The notes under the pieces: model-generated | Told to the model about the DNA's origin: nothing | Databases searched by the model: none | The model's input: the letters and a program-made list of their open reading frames with translations, nothing else | Assembly (NCBI RefSeq): GCF_014851675.1 | Contig: NZ_JACVAE010000004.1 | Span: forward strand, 1 to 64,000 | DNA from: Rhizobium sp. ARZ01 | Lineage (GTDB): Bacteria; Pseudomonadota; Alphaproteobacteria; Rhizobiales; Rhizobiaceae | Direction of reading: 5' to 3' | Length of the DNA: 64,000 nucleotides | Part shown: in pieces, positions 16,791 to 24,933 of the stretch | Numbering within the stretch: position 1 is the stretch's first letter | Layout of the letters: every line of letters begins with the position of its first letter | Position numbers and translations under genes: made by a program

Positions 16791-19082
16791 TCAGCGCTTG
16801 ACCGCAAGGACGTGGTAGACGCCGTCCTCGACCTCGACGCCGTGCGTGTCGTGGCCAAAGCCGGGGAAACGCCGGTCGTAGGATTCGAGCGCCTTGAGAT
16901 AGCCGATGAGCGCGCCATCGGCGGGACCGGCATTCTCGCCAGGCATCATCAGCGGGATGCCCGGCGGATAGGGCACGACGCCCGTCGCCAGCGTGCGGTT
17001 CGCAAGCTCGTCGAGCGTCACCTTCTCGACATTGCCACGCACGAGCTCCTCATAGGCCATGACCGGGCTCATGTCGGGCTTCGGCAGGATTTCGAAGGCT
17101 TCAGACATCGTCTTCGTGGTCTTGAGCTTGCCCATCGCCTCGAACATCAGGTCGGCGAGATCGCGCAGACCCATGCCGTCGTAACGATCCCCGTGTTCTG
17201 CCACGAGGCGCGGAATGGCACGTTCGAGCGGCGTGTTGGCGTCATAGTCCTTGCGGAAGTCGAGCAGCGCGTTGACCAGCGTGCCCCACTTGCCCTTCGT
17301 GACACCAAGAGAGAAGAGCACGAGGATGGTGAAATCCGTGGTCTTCTCGACGACGATGCCGCGGGCGCCGAGATAGGCGGTGACGACGCTGGCCGGAATG
17401 CCGACGGCCTTCATGTCGCCTTGGGCATCCATGCCAGGTGTCAACATCGAGACCTTGATCGGATCGAGCATGCAATAGTCCGGCTCAATGTTGCCGAAAC
17501 CATGCCATGCCGCGTTGGGGGCAAGATGCCAGCAGGACGGCTCGCTTTCGAGGTGGGCCGGATCGCATTCGTGGAAGGGCACCTTACGGCCCCGCGCATC
17601 GATCACTTCCGGCGGCTGCCAGACGTCGAAGAACCAGCCGCCTTCGTCAGCGATCTCCGCGTTCAACCGTGCGATCATCTGCCGGAAGGCGATCGCTTCG
17701 CGGATCGAAGCGCCGGTGAGCTTTTCGCCCGACCCCTCCATCATCGCGGCCGAGGCGTCGTTCGAGGCGATGATCGGATAGAATGGCGACGTCGAGGCGT
17801 GCATCATGAAGGCTTCGTTGAAGCGCGCATGGTCGATTGGGTTGCGCCCGTCGCGCACATGGATCATCGATGCCTGTGAGAGCGCCGCGAGCAGCTTGTG
17901 CGTCGAATGGGTGGTGAAGACGGTCGGCTTGGTCCGGTCGCGCACGGCGGCCTCGCCATGCATGCCATAGCGCTCGCGGTAGATCGGGTTGAACCGCGCA
18001 TAAGCGTACCAGGCTTCGTCGAAATGCAGCCGGTCGACGCTTTCGCCCATCAGCTCCTCGATGCGGGCGACGTTGTAGCATAGCCCGTCATAGGTGGAGT
18101 TTGTGATAACCGCATGAACAGGCTTGGCATCAGGCCCCTCCTTCACCAGCGGGTTTTCGTTGACGAGGCGGCGCAGTGCGGCCGGCGTCAGGCGCTCGGG
18201 GGGAATCGGCCCGATCAGGCCGAGCGCATTGCGGGTCGGCATGAGGTAGGCGGGAATCGCACCCGATAGCGTCATCGCATGCTCGACCGACTTGTGGCAG
18301 TTGCGGTCGCACAGCGCCACCTGGTCCCGCGTCACGCTCGCCATCAGGATGACGCGGTTCGACGTCGACGAGCCGTTGGTGACATAGTAGCTGCGGTCCG
18401 AGCCGAACACCTTCGCGGCGAAACGTTCGCCGGCTCCGATGGCGCCGCTGTGATCGAGCAGCGAGCCGAGTTCGCCGACCGAGATCGACAGGTCGGATCG
18501 GAAGAGGCTTTCACCGAAGAACTCGAAGAAGGCGCGGCCGACGGGTGAGGTCAGGAAGGCGGTACCGCCGGTATGTCCCGGCGTGTGCCAGGAATATTCG
18601 TGCGTTCTGGCGAATTCGACCAGCGCCGCGAACATCGGCGGCAGGACGGTTGAGCGATAGCGCTGAAGGGCTGCCAAGATGCGGCCACTAATGAAATCGG
18701 CCGTGTCCTCCAGCAGCCAGATGAAGTCGTCGGCCTTGGTCATGACCTCGGCCGAGAGGGTTGAGGCAGCGCTCCGATTGGCCAGCAAGAAAATCGGCAC
18801 GTCGGCATTAAATTCGCGCATCGCGTCGAGTACGGCGCGGGCCGATTGGTGTTGGCCGCCATCCCTAAGATCCCAGTCCAGCAGCAGGCACTGGATGGTC
18901 GGATCGGAGCTGACAATGGCGACGGCGTCGTCGACATTGGTGGAGCGGACCACCTCGATCTCACGTCTTTCGAGTTCATCGATCAGGTCTGCAACCGCGC
19001 GACCGGCAGCAGACTCTCGAGTGAAACACTCTCGGACCAGAAGCGCTCGCATAGCGAAGCGGAGGCTTGAGCGTGACGTCAT
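16791..19082 (-). CDS. adiA: Biodegradative arginine decarboxylase-like enzyme (AdiA type, PLP-dependent)
   Basis: 763 residues with the three-part plan of bacterial Orn/Lys/Arg decarboxylases: an N-terminal receiver-like wing domain (to about 140), the PLP fold I core, and a C-terminal domain. The PLP lysine is K396 in STHKLLAALSQAS; counted from the second Met (M11, MRALLVRECF) it becomes K386, the E. coli AdiA number. SWHTPGHTGG, YYVTNGSSTSN, LHFDEAWYAY and VPYPPGIPLMMPGEN are family motifs. The start at 19082 has AAGGAG upstream; M11 is an alternative. With the antiporter it would form an arginine-dependent acid-resistance pair. An FNR/FixK box lies 72 bp upstream, suggesting induction at low oxygen. 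Lysine or ornithine specificity cannot be fully excluded. Confidence 0.88.
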   Translation of the reverse strand: MTSRSSLRFAMRALLVRECFTRESAAGRAVADLIDELERREIEVVRSTNVDDAVAIVSSDPTIQCLLLDWDLRDGGQHQSARAVLDAMREFNADVPIFLLANRSAASTLSAEVMTKADDFIWLLEDTADFISGRILAALQRYRSTVLPPMFAALVEFARTHEYSWHTPGHTGGTAFLTSPVGRAFFEFFGESLFRSDLSISVGELGSLLDHSGAIGAGERFAAKVFGSDRSYYVTNGSSTSNRVILMASVTRDQVALCDRNCHKSVEHAMTLSGAIPAYLMPTRNALGLIGPIPPERLTPAALRRLVNENPLVKEGPDAKPVHAVITNSTYDGLCYNVARIEELMGESVDRLHFDEAWYAYARFNPIYRERYGMHGEAAVRDRTKPTVFTTHSTHKLLAALSQASMIHVRDGRNPIDHARFNEAFMMHASTSPFYPIIASNDASAAMMEGSGEKLTGASIREAIAFRQMIARLNAEIADEGGWFFDVWQPPEVIDARGRKVPFHECDPAHLESEPSCWHLAPNAAWHGFGNIEPDYCMLDPIKVSMLTPGMDAQGDMKAVGIPASVVTAYLGARGIVVEKTTDFTILVLFSLGVTKGKWGTLVNALLDFRKDYDANTPLERAIPRLVAEHGDRYDGMGLRDLADLMFEAMGKLKTTKTMSEAFEILPKPDMSPVMAYEELVRGNVEKVTLDELANRTLATGVVPYPPGIPLMMPGENAGPADGALIGYLKALESYDRRFPGFGHDTHGVEVEDGVYHVLAVKR

Positions 19083-19125
19083 GGGCGTTCTCCTTTGAAG
19101 AGATACAGTTGCCCTCCCGCCGTCG

Positions 19126-19167
19126 CCTCTACGCCTCTCGGGCAGTGCTCCGGTTGATGCAAATCAA
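19126..19167 (-). promoter_or_regulatory. FNR/FixK-type box and promoter for the decarboxylase-antiporter operon
   Basis: TTGATGCAAATCAA at 19154-19167 is a perfect TTGAT-N4-ATCAA palindrome, the FNR/Anr/FixK consensus. On the minus strand a possible -10, TAGAGG (19131-19126), is placed so that the box centre would be near -41.5, the class II activator position. The predicted transcript start is near 19119, giving a leader of about 37 nt before the decarboxylase ATG. The box is seen directly; promoter spacing and regulation are inferred. Confidence 0.7.
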
Positions 19168-19625
19168 ATTGATGAGGGCCATCAATATATGCGTTACCGT
19201 GTTCTCGGCCTTGTCGCAAAGTTCCGAATGGACGACCGTCAGCGAGATCGCGCGCGCCGTGAAACTATGTTAAGTTATTGAAATCTCGCGAGACGCGCCG
19301 GGATCATTCCGGTTGATAACACTCCAGTCACCGGAACAGCCAAAGCGAGGATTGGAAGCCACCGATCTTCGGCATGCTTCACCCGAATGTGATCGCGCCG
19401 ATCACCGAACGACATCTCGAGGATCATGTTGGATGTCCTTCCGCGATCATGATGGACGGAGCATTCCTGTCCCCGAGGGTATCTGCACATGACCGATGCG
19501 TCAGCGATCCGGAGCCCGGCGATGCCATGAACGCGGCGGCGCAGGCTCACGCTCACCCTCACCCTCACCCTTCGAGCAGTTTGCTCACCGCTCGATAACG
19601 TGACAACTCCCCCGAGCGTTCTTCG
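19168..19625. other. Intergenic region, no gene recognised
   Basis: The span between the FixK-type box and the dctD stop holds no convincing coding sequence on either strand. At 19545-19568 there are four tandem hexamers (GCTCAC twice, CCTCAC twice), a short simple repeat. Confidence 0.5.
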
Positions 19626-20975
19626 TCAGGGTTTCTTCGAGAAATCGCTTCGAACAATACCGTGGCGCTGCAACTTGTCGTAGAAGGTCTTGCGCGGAAT
19701 GCCAAGGGCGGCAACAGTCCGTTGCACGTCACCATCGAAAGATGTGAGCGTCGCGCGAATGATCGCGGCCTCTTGCTGTTCAAGTCGCTCAGGAAGAGAG
19801 GCAAGCGCGCCGTCCGCGATCGGATCAGAACGTGGCTCTGCCGGCTCAAGCCCCAGTACCACACGCTCGGCGAAATGCGACAGCTCGCGGACGTTGCCAG
19901 GCCAGGCGTGCTCCTTCAGATGCCGGGCGACCGCGGGCGTCGGCGACGGCACCTCCCGTCCGAACCGTCGAGCCGCCCTTTCGGCAAAATAGCTGAACAA
20001 CAGGGGCACGTCCTCGCGGCGTTCCCGCAAGGGTGGGATCGAGACAGCCACCACGTTGAGGCGATAGTAGAGGTCTTCGCGAAAACTCTTTCGCTGCACC
20101 GGATCACCGAGGTCGACTTTGGCCGCCGCAACAATGCGAAGATCCACCGGCCGGACCTCATTGGTGCCGAGCGGCGTGACCTCACGCATTTCGAGGACAC
20201 GCAGCATCTGCACCTGTGCCGATAGCGGCATGCTTTCGATCTCGTCGAGAAAGAGCGTGCCGCCGCTCGAGTGCTCGATACGACCGATGCGTTTTTTCTG
20301 CGCGCCGGTGAAGGCACCCGGCTCGTGGCCGAAGAGTTCGCTCTCGATAATCTGTTCGGGCAGCGCGCCGCAATTGAGAGCGACGAAGTTTCCCCGGGCC
20401 CGCCGGCTCCAATCGTGGAGCAGCCGCGCGACAACCTCCTTGCCGCTCCCCGTTTCGCCGGTCACCAGCACGTCGACATCCGTTTCGGCGATCTGGCGAA
20501 GTGTCTGGCGCAAACGCTCCATTGCCGGTGTTTGGCCGATCAGCGGCAGATCATCCTCAATCTTGGTCGCCGCTTCCCTCAGGCGCCGGTTCTCGATGAC
20601 AAGCCTCCGCATTTCCGCCGCGCGACGAACCGCCTGGACCAACGTTTCGGCCGGGAATGGCTTGGCGATGAAGTCATAGACGCCGTCCTGAATGGCTTTG
20701 ACTGCCATCGGTATGTCCCCGTGGCCGGTGATCAGGATGACAGGCATCTCGTCATCGATCTCGCGGATGCGTCCAAACAATTGCAGACCATCGATACCCG
20801 GCATGCGAATGTCCGAAATCACAACGCCCTCGAAACCCGCATCAAGCACGGCAAGCGCGCCGGCGGCAGACTGTAGAGGCGATACCTCGAAACCGGCGAG
20901 TTCCAGGGTCTGCGCCGTTGCGCGAAGCAAGGCGTGGTCGTCGTCGATCAGAAGCACGGGAACTGCGCTGATCAT
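19626..20975 (-). CDS. dctD: C4-dicarboxylate transport response regulator DctD (sigma-54 activator)
   Basis: 449 residues: receiver domain with phospho-acceptor D55 ([10 protein letters not shown]), an AAA+ sigma-54 interaction domain with GETGSGKE (Walker A), GAFTGA (sigma-54 contact loop) and [10 protein letters not shown] (Walker B), and a C-terminal Fis-type helix-turn-helix ending with [18 protein letters not shown]. Once phosphorylated by DctB it activates dctA from the sigma-54 promoter at 22961. Its ATG overlaps the dctB stop by 4 bp. The two palindromes at 22836-22883 are its likely binding sites. Confidence 0.95.
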   Translation of the reverse strand: MISAVPVLLIDDDHALLRATAQTLELAGFEVSPLQSAAGALAVLDAGFEGVVISDIRMPGIDGLQLFGRIREIDDEMPVILITGHGDIPMAVKAIQDGVYDFIAKPFPAETLVQAVRRAAEMRRLVIENRRLREAATKIEDDLPLIGQTPAMERLRQTLRQIAETDVDVLVTGETGSGKEVVARLLHDWSRRARGNFVALNCGALPEQIIESELFGHEPGAFTGAQKKRIGRIEHSSGGTLFLDEIESMPLSAQVQMLRVLEMREVTPLGTNEVRPVDLRIVAAAKVDLGDPVQRKSFREDLYYRLNVVAVSIPPLRERREDVPLLFSYFAERAARRFGREVPSPTPAVARHLKEHAWPGNVRELSHFAERVVLGLEPAEPRSDPIADGALASLPERLEQQEAAIIRATLTSFDGDVQRTVAALGIPRKTFYDKLQRHGIVRSDFSKKP

Positions 20976-22825
20976 CTATCAGCCTTTCGCAGGTTAACGA
21001 GGAACCGGGCGCCCTTTTCGCTGCTTTCCACCTCGAGGCGACCGCCGTAGTCGCTGGCGATATCCCGTGAGATGACGAGGCCGAGGCCGAGGCCTTTTTC
21101 CTTGGATGTGTTGAAGGGCTCAAACAGCGATCCGAGAACGGACGGCGAGATGCCGGGACCATTGTCAGCAACGACAACAGCAACCAAGTCGCCGCTGTCA
21201 TGGAAAGAGACATTGACCCGACCTTCAGCGCGATCTTCAACGGCTTCAAGGGCGTTCTGGAAGAGGTTTATGAAAATCTGCTCCAACCGCAGGCGATTTC
21301 CCAGTACACGCAATCTGGCCGGCGGTGGTTCGATCACCAGGCGCTCCATGCGCCCCGTGAAGCGACTACGCAGCAGAAGGACGGCTCCATCGATCACATC
21401 CGCAAGTCCCACGGGCTCCGGTTCGGTGCGGCCCTTGCGTGCCAAGGCCTTCAGATCTGCAGTGATAATGCCGATCCGCTCCGTGAGACCGGCGATGAGG
21501 TCGAGGTTTTCGAAGACCGGCTTTGTCTGTTGCCGCTCGAGAAAGACCTTGGAATTGTCCGCGTAGGCCCGGATCGTCGCAACCGGCTGATTGATCTCGT
21601 GCGCGACCCCTGCAGCCACTTGGCCGAGGATTGCCAGTCGATTTGCATGGACAAGATCTTCCTGCACTGCTTGCAATTGCGCTTCCGTCGCCCGGTGATC
21701 CGAGATTTCCGCCTGCAACCGGTCGCGCGCGCGGCTGAGGTCGATCGTACGCTCGCTCACCCGGCGCTCGAGGTCCTCGCGCGCCATCTGTTCTCTTGCT
21801 TTTGCGGCCAAGGCACCTTCGCGCCGACGCAACCATATCGCTATTGCGAGCAGGAGCGCGGCCGCGCCGAGGATTGCAGCGAGCCTGGCCTCGCGGATCG
21901 CCATCGCGACGGCTGCATCTATGGGCACGAGATATTCAAATTGCCAGGGCGTTGACGCGACCGGGGCGGAGATACGTAAGTAGTCCGTCGCCACGCCACC
22001 GGGCGGGACAGTACGGATGAGGCTTGCGCCCTGTCTCTGTCGTTCGATTTCAGTGAACGGCAGGGGAGCCAGTGATGCCTCGCCAAACTGGAGGCTGTCG
22101 CGGATATCAACCAGCTTGTCCGATGCAAGGGGCACCGTCGTCATGAAACGCCATGACGGGATGCTGGTGATCAAGACAACGCCATTTACGTCGGTGACGT
22201 AGGCGGGGCGTTGTGCGTCGCGCCAATCACTCTCGAGCCGGTCAAACTCCATCTTGACGACGACAACGCCGCTTGTCGCGATGGCAGGTCCCACGCGATG
22301 TGAAATGTAGAGCCCGGGGCGATTGCTACTGGTGCCGAGTGCGAATTGCTCGGCCGTACCATCCTTCATTGCCCGGGAAAAATACTCTCGAAACGCGTAG
22401 TCATTGCCAACGAAGCTCGTTGGCTCCCGCCAGTTGCTGGCGGCAATCGCAACGCCCGTTTTGTCCAGCACATAAAGTACCGAGGCGCTTGTGCCTGCGA
22501 CGAGGTCCTCCAACTTGCGGCTAAGCGCCTGCCGTTTCGCCGGATCCTGCGCTTCCAGTGCCTCCTCAACGTCCCTGTCACGCGACAGCAAAAACGGAAG
22601 GGCACGCGGCCGCTCCAAGACGGCACGCAGCAGCGAAATCTTCAAGTTGGCGTCGATCCGTCCCTGAACTTCGAGATCAGACAACGAGGATGACCGTCCA
22701 TAGGCTCCAGCCAGATAAAGCGCGAGGAAAGTTACTGCCAAGGCGGCGAGACTGAATAGGAGCCACACCCGGCTTGCCCGGCGGCGCAGTGCCAGATCGT
22801 CGGACATAGGCAGGGCGTAGCTCAT
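20972..22825 (-). CDS. dctB: C4-dicarboxylate sensor histidine kinase DctB
   Basis: 617 residues. Two membrane helices (about 20-42 and 308-328) flank a periplasmic double-PAS ligand domain with the DctB-like stretch [19 protein letters not shown] cytoplasmic coiled-coil linker follows, then the kinase: phospho-acceptor H409 in [19 protein letters not shown], an N-box, and an ATP lid with DNGPGI and GLGLGLVIS. It senses succinate, malate or fumarate together with DctA and phosphorylates DctD. It is transcribed away from dctA. The start at 22825 has only a weak ribosome site; an in-frame ATG six codons later is possible. Confidence 0.95.
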   Translation of the reverse strand: MSYALPMSDDLALRRRASRVWLLFSLAALAVTFLALYLAGAYGRSSSLSDLEVQGRIDANLKISLLRAVLERPRALPFLLSRDRDVEEALEAQDPAKRQALSRKLEDLVAGTSASVLYVLDKTGVAIAASNWREPTSFVGNDYAFREYFSRAMKDGTAEQFALGTSSNRPGLYISHRVGPAIATSGVVVVKMEFDRLESDWRDAQRPAYVTDVNGVVLITSIPSWRFMTTVPLASDKLVDIRDSLQFGEASLAPLPFTEIERQRQGASLIRTVPPGGVATDYLRISAPVASTPWQFEYLVPIDAAVAMAIREARLAAILGAAALLLAIAIWLRRREGALAAKAREQMAREDLERRVSERTIDLSRARDRLQAEISDHRATEAQLQAVQEDLVHANRLAILGQVAAGVAHEINQPVATIRAYADNSKVFLERQQTKPVFENLDLIAGLTERIGIITADLKALARKGRTEPEPVGLADVIDGAVLLLRSRFTGRMERLVIEPPPARLRVLGNRLRLEQIFINLFQNALEAVEDRAEGRVNVSFHDSGDLVAVVVADNGPGISPSVLGSLFEPFNTSKEKGLGLGLVISRDIASDYGGRLEVESSEKGARFLVNLRKADR

Positions 22826-22835
22826 TGGTAAGCTT

Positions 22836-22883
22836 GAGCATAATTTCGCACATCACTCAACAGAATAGTGCGAATTATCGCAC
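22836..22883. promoter_or_regulatory. Two tandem DctD upstream activator sites
   Basis: Site 1 (22868-22883) is GTGCGA-ATTA-TCGCAC, a clean inverted repeat. Site 2 (22836-22851) is GAGCATAATTTCGCAC and shares the right half. They are 32 bp apart, three helical turns, and centred near -111 and -143 relative to the predicted dctA start. This is the tandem arrangement described for DctD at rhizobial dctA promoters. They also overlap the dctB upstream region. Confidence 0.75.
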
Positions 22884-22960
22884 ATCGCCAAATTTCGACG
22901 CGCACCCCTTGCTCAAATAAACAATTCAATATCAGCCACTTAAGAATGGGCAAGCGCAAT

Positions 22961-22975
22961 TGGCATGCCGCTTGC
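22961..22975 (+). promoter_or_regulatory. Sigma-54 promoter of dctA
   Basis: TGGCATGCCGCTTGC matches the -24/-12 consensus TGGCAYG-N4-TTGC at every conserved position. The transcript start is predicted near 22987, about 62 nt before the dctA ATG. Confidence 0.88.
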
Positions 22976-23048
22976 GAGCCTCGGTAGCAATACCAGCAAT
23001 CCGCCCCGGGAAGAGCCAGTTTTCGGTGAGGGCGAGAAGGAGGACATC

Positions 23049-24380
23049 ATGCACATTTCTTCTACAGTCGCAGACAAACCCGGCCCCCTGCCGTTCTACC
23101 GCCACCTCTATTTCCAGGTGATCCTGGCAATCGTCGCCGGTATGCTCGTCGGTCACTACTATCCGGACTTCGGCGCCAGTCTGAAGCCGCTCGGCGATGC
23201 CTTCATCAAGCTCGTGAAGATGATCATTGCCCCGGTGATCTTTTTGACGGTCGCGACCGGCATTGCCGGCATGTCTGACCTGAAGAAGGTCGGGCGCGTC
23301 GCTGGCAAGGCGATGCTCTACTTCCTGACCTTCTCGACGCTCGCGCTTGCGGTTGGCATGGTGGTCGCCAATGTCATACAGCCGGGTGCCGGCATGCACA
23401 TTGATCCGGCATCCCTCGATGCCGATGCGGTGTCCAGCTACGCAGCCAAGGCGCACGAGTCGACCATCACCGGCTTCCTCATGAACATCATTCCGCAGAC
23501 GATCGTCGGCGCTTTTGCAGACGGCGACATCTTGCAGGTGCTGTTCATCTCGGTGCTCTTCGGCATCGCCCTCGGCATGGTCGGCGACCACGGCAAGCCC
23601 GTCGTCGATTTCCTGCATGCGCTCACCGCCCCCATCTTCCGGCTTGTAGCAATCCTGATGAAGGCGGCCCCGATCGGCGCATTCGGCGCGATGGCGTTCA
23701 CCATCGGCAAGTACGGTATCGGCTCGGTCACCAACCTCGCCTTCCTCATCGCCACATTCTACCTGACCTCGTTGCTGTTCGTATTTGTCGTTCTCGGCGC
23801 GGTGGCCCGGTACAATGGCTTTTCGATCCTGGCACTCATCCGTTACATCAAGGAAGAATTGTTGCTCGTCCTTGGTACTTCCTCTTCAGAGGCCGCGCTG
23901 CCCGGGCTGATGCAGAAGATGGAGCGCGCTGGATGCAAGCGCTCGGTCGTCGGCCTCGTGATCCCGACTGGGTACTCGTTCAACCTTGACGGTACCAACA
24001 TCTACATGACACTTGCGGCACTCTTCATCGCACAGGCGGTCGATATCCAGCTCTCGTGGGGAGACCAGATCCTGCTGCTGCTGGTGGCGATGCTGAGCTC
24101 GAAAGGTGCAGCGGGCATCACGGGCGCCGGTTTCATCACGCTCGCGGCAACGCTTTCGGTGGTTCCGTCCGTTCCCGTCGCCGGCATGGCGCTCATCCTC
24201 GGCATCGACCGTTTCATGTCGGAATGCCGCGCGCTGACCAACTTTGTCGGCAACGCCGTCGCCACCATCGTCGTCGCACGCTGGGAGAACGAACTTGATG
24301 TCGCGATGCTTGATGCCGCGTTGAGTGGAACCGTAGTCGAAGATGAAGTCTTGACGCCGGCACTTCAACCTGCCGAATGA
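23049..24380 (+). CDS. dctA: C4-dicarboxylate:cation symporter DctA
   Basis: 443 residues, inner-membrane transporter of succinate, fumarate and malate in the DAACS family. Family motifs include [21 protein letters not shown] near residue 50, the serine-rich re-entrant loop [14 protein letters not shown], and [16 protein letters not shown] (substrate and cation site). The ATG at 23049 (MHISSTVAD) has AAGGAGG seven bases upstream; an earlier in-frame ATG at 22965 lies inside the sigma-54 promoter and cannot be the start. Divergent from dctBD and driven by them. In rhizobia DctA supplies carbon to nitrogen-fixing bacteroids; that role here is inference. Confidence 0.96.
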   Translation: MHISSTVADKPGPLPFYRHLYFQVILAIVAGMLVGHYYPDFGASLKPLGDAFIKLVKMIIAPVIFLTVATGIAGMSDLKKVGRVAGKAMLYFLTFSTLALAVGMVVANVIQPGAGMHIDPASLDADAVSSYAAKAHESTITGFLMNIIPQTIVGAFADGDILQVLFISVLFGIALGMVGDHGKPVVDFLHALTAPIFRLVAILMKAAPIGAFGAMAFTIGKYGIGSVTNLAFLIATFYLTSLLFVFVVLGAVARYNGFSILALIRYIKEELLLVLGTSSSEAALPGLMQKMERAGCKRSVVGLVIPTGYSFNLDGTNIYMTLAALFIAQAVDIQLSWGDQILLLLVAMLSSKGAAGITGAGFITLAATLSVVPSVPVAGMALILGIDRFMSECRALTNFVGNAVATIVVARWENELDVAMLDAALSGTVVEDEVLTPALQPAE

Positions 24381-24418
24381 TTTCCTCCCAAGGAAGAGAG
24401 GCCCGATCAGGTCTCCCG

Positions 24419-24446
24419 AAAAGCCCGCTCGCAGAGCGGGCTTTTT
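24419..24446 (+). terminator. Rho-independent terminator of dctA
   Basis: A 12-bp perfect stem, AAAAGCCCGCTC/GAGCGGGCTTTT, with a 3-nt GCA loop and a T run at 24442-24446, beginning 39 bp after the dctA stop. Confidence 0.92.
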
Positions 24447-24933
24447 GCATTTTGCACGCATCCAACAGCAAGCGGCTCCAGAAACGACGACTAAGCGATG
24501 CCCGCGAAATACCTTGGTCAGGCGGGCTGGCGCCATTTCCAGGATAACGGTCTATCGGGCGTTGGTCAGCGTTGACCAGCACCGTATTCTGACTCCGTTC
24601 TTCAGTCGGCCAAAGTCGCAGCTTCGGGCCGACTGGGGCCAACAAAGTGCAGATTTCGCTGATGAACGGCTCGTTGCGGCCCCCCCCCCGCCGACCTGAG
24701 CCTTACCCCCGGAAAATCCAGCTCCCGGTGGCCCAATATCGGGGAGCACGTCACCTCGATTTCTCGAGCTGCCCGATTGTTTCCTAGGGAACATCGGTCG
24801 CGGAATTTCTGAACAATATGGCGGACATGAACGAAGACCGCCCAGAACTAAAAAAAGCAAATCTGCATAGACGCCGCACCTTTGAGTGCCGGCGAGTGAA
24901 TATCCCATGCCGCAAAATATTCAGGAGACAGGA
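24447..24933. other. Intergenic region upstream of the RTX genes
   Basis: About 490 bp with no convincing gene. It includes a run of ten C at 24680-24689. The promoter of the first RTX gene should lie in the AT-richer right end (about 24790-24920), but no clear -35/-10 pair was recognised. Confidence 0.5.

Noticed and set aside
19275..19568. A 97-codon minus-strand ORF upstream of the decarboxylase
   Set aside because: No ribosome site, no homology and basic low-complexity ends; treated as non-coding.
24552..24908. A 118-codon minus-strand ORF before the RTX genes
   Set aside because: It crosses the C10 tract and has no recognisable domain or ribosome site.
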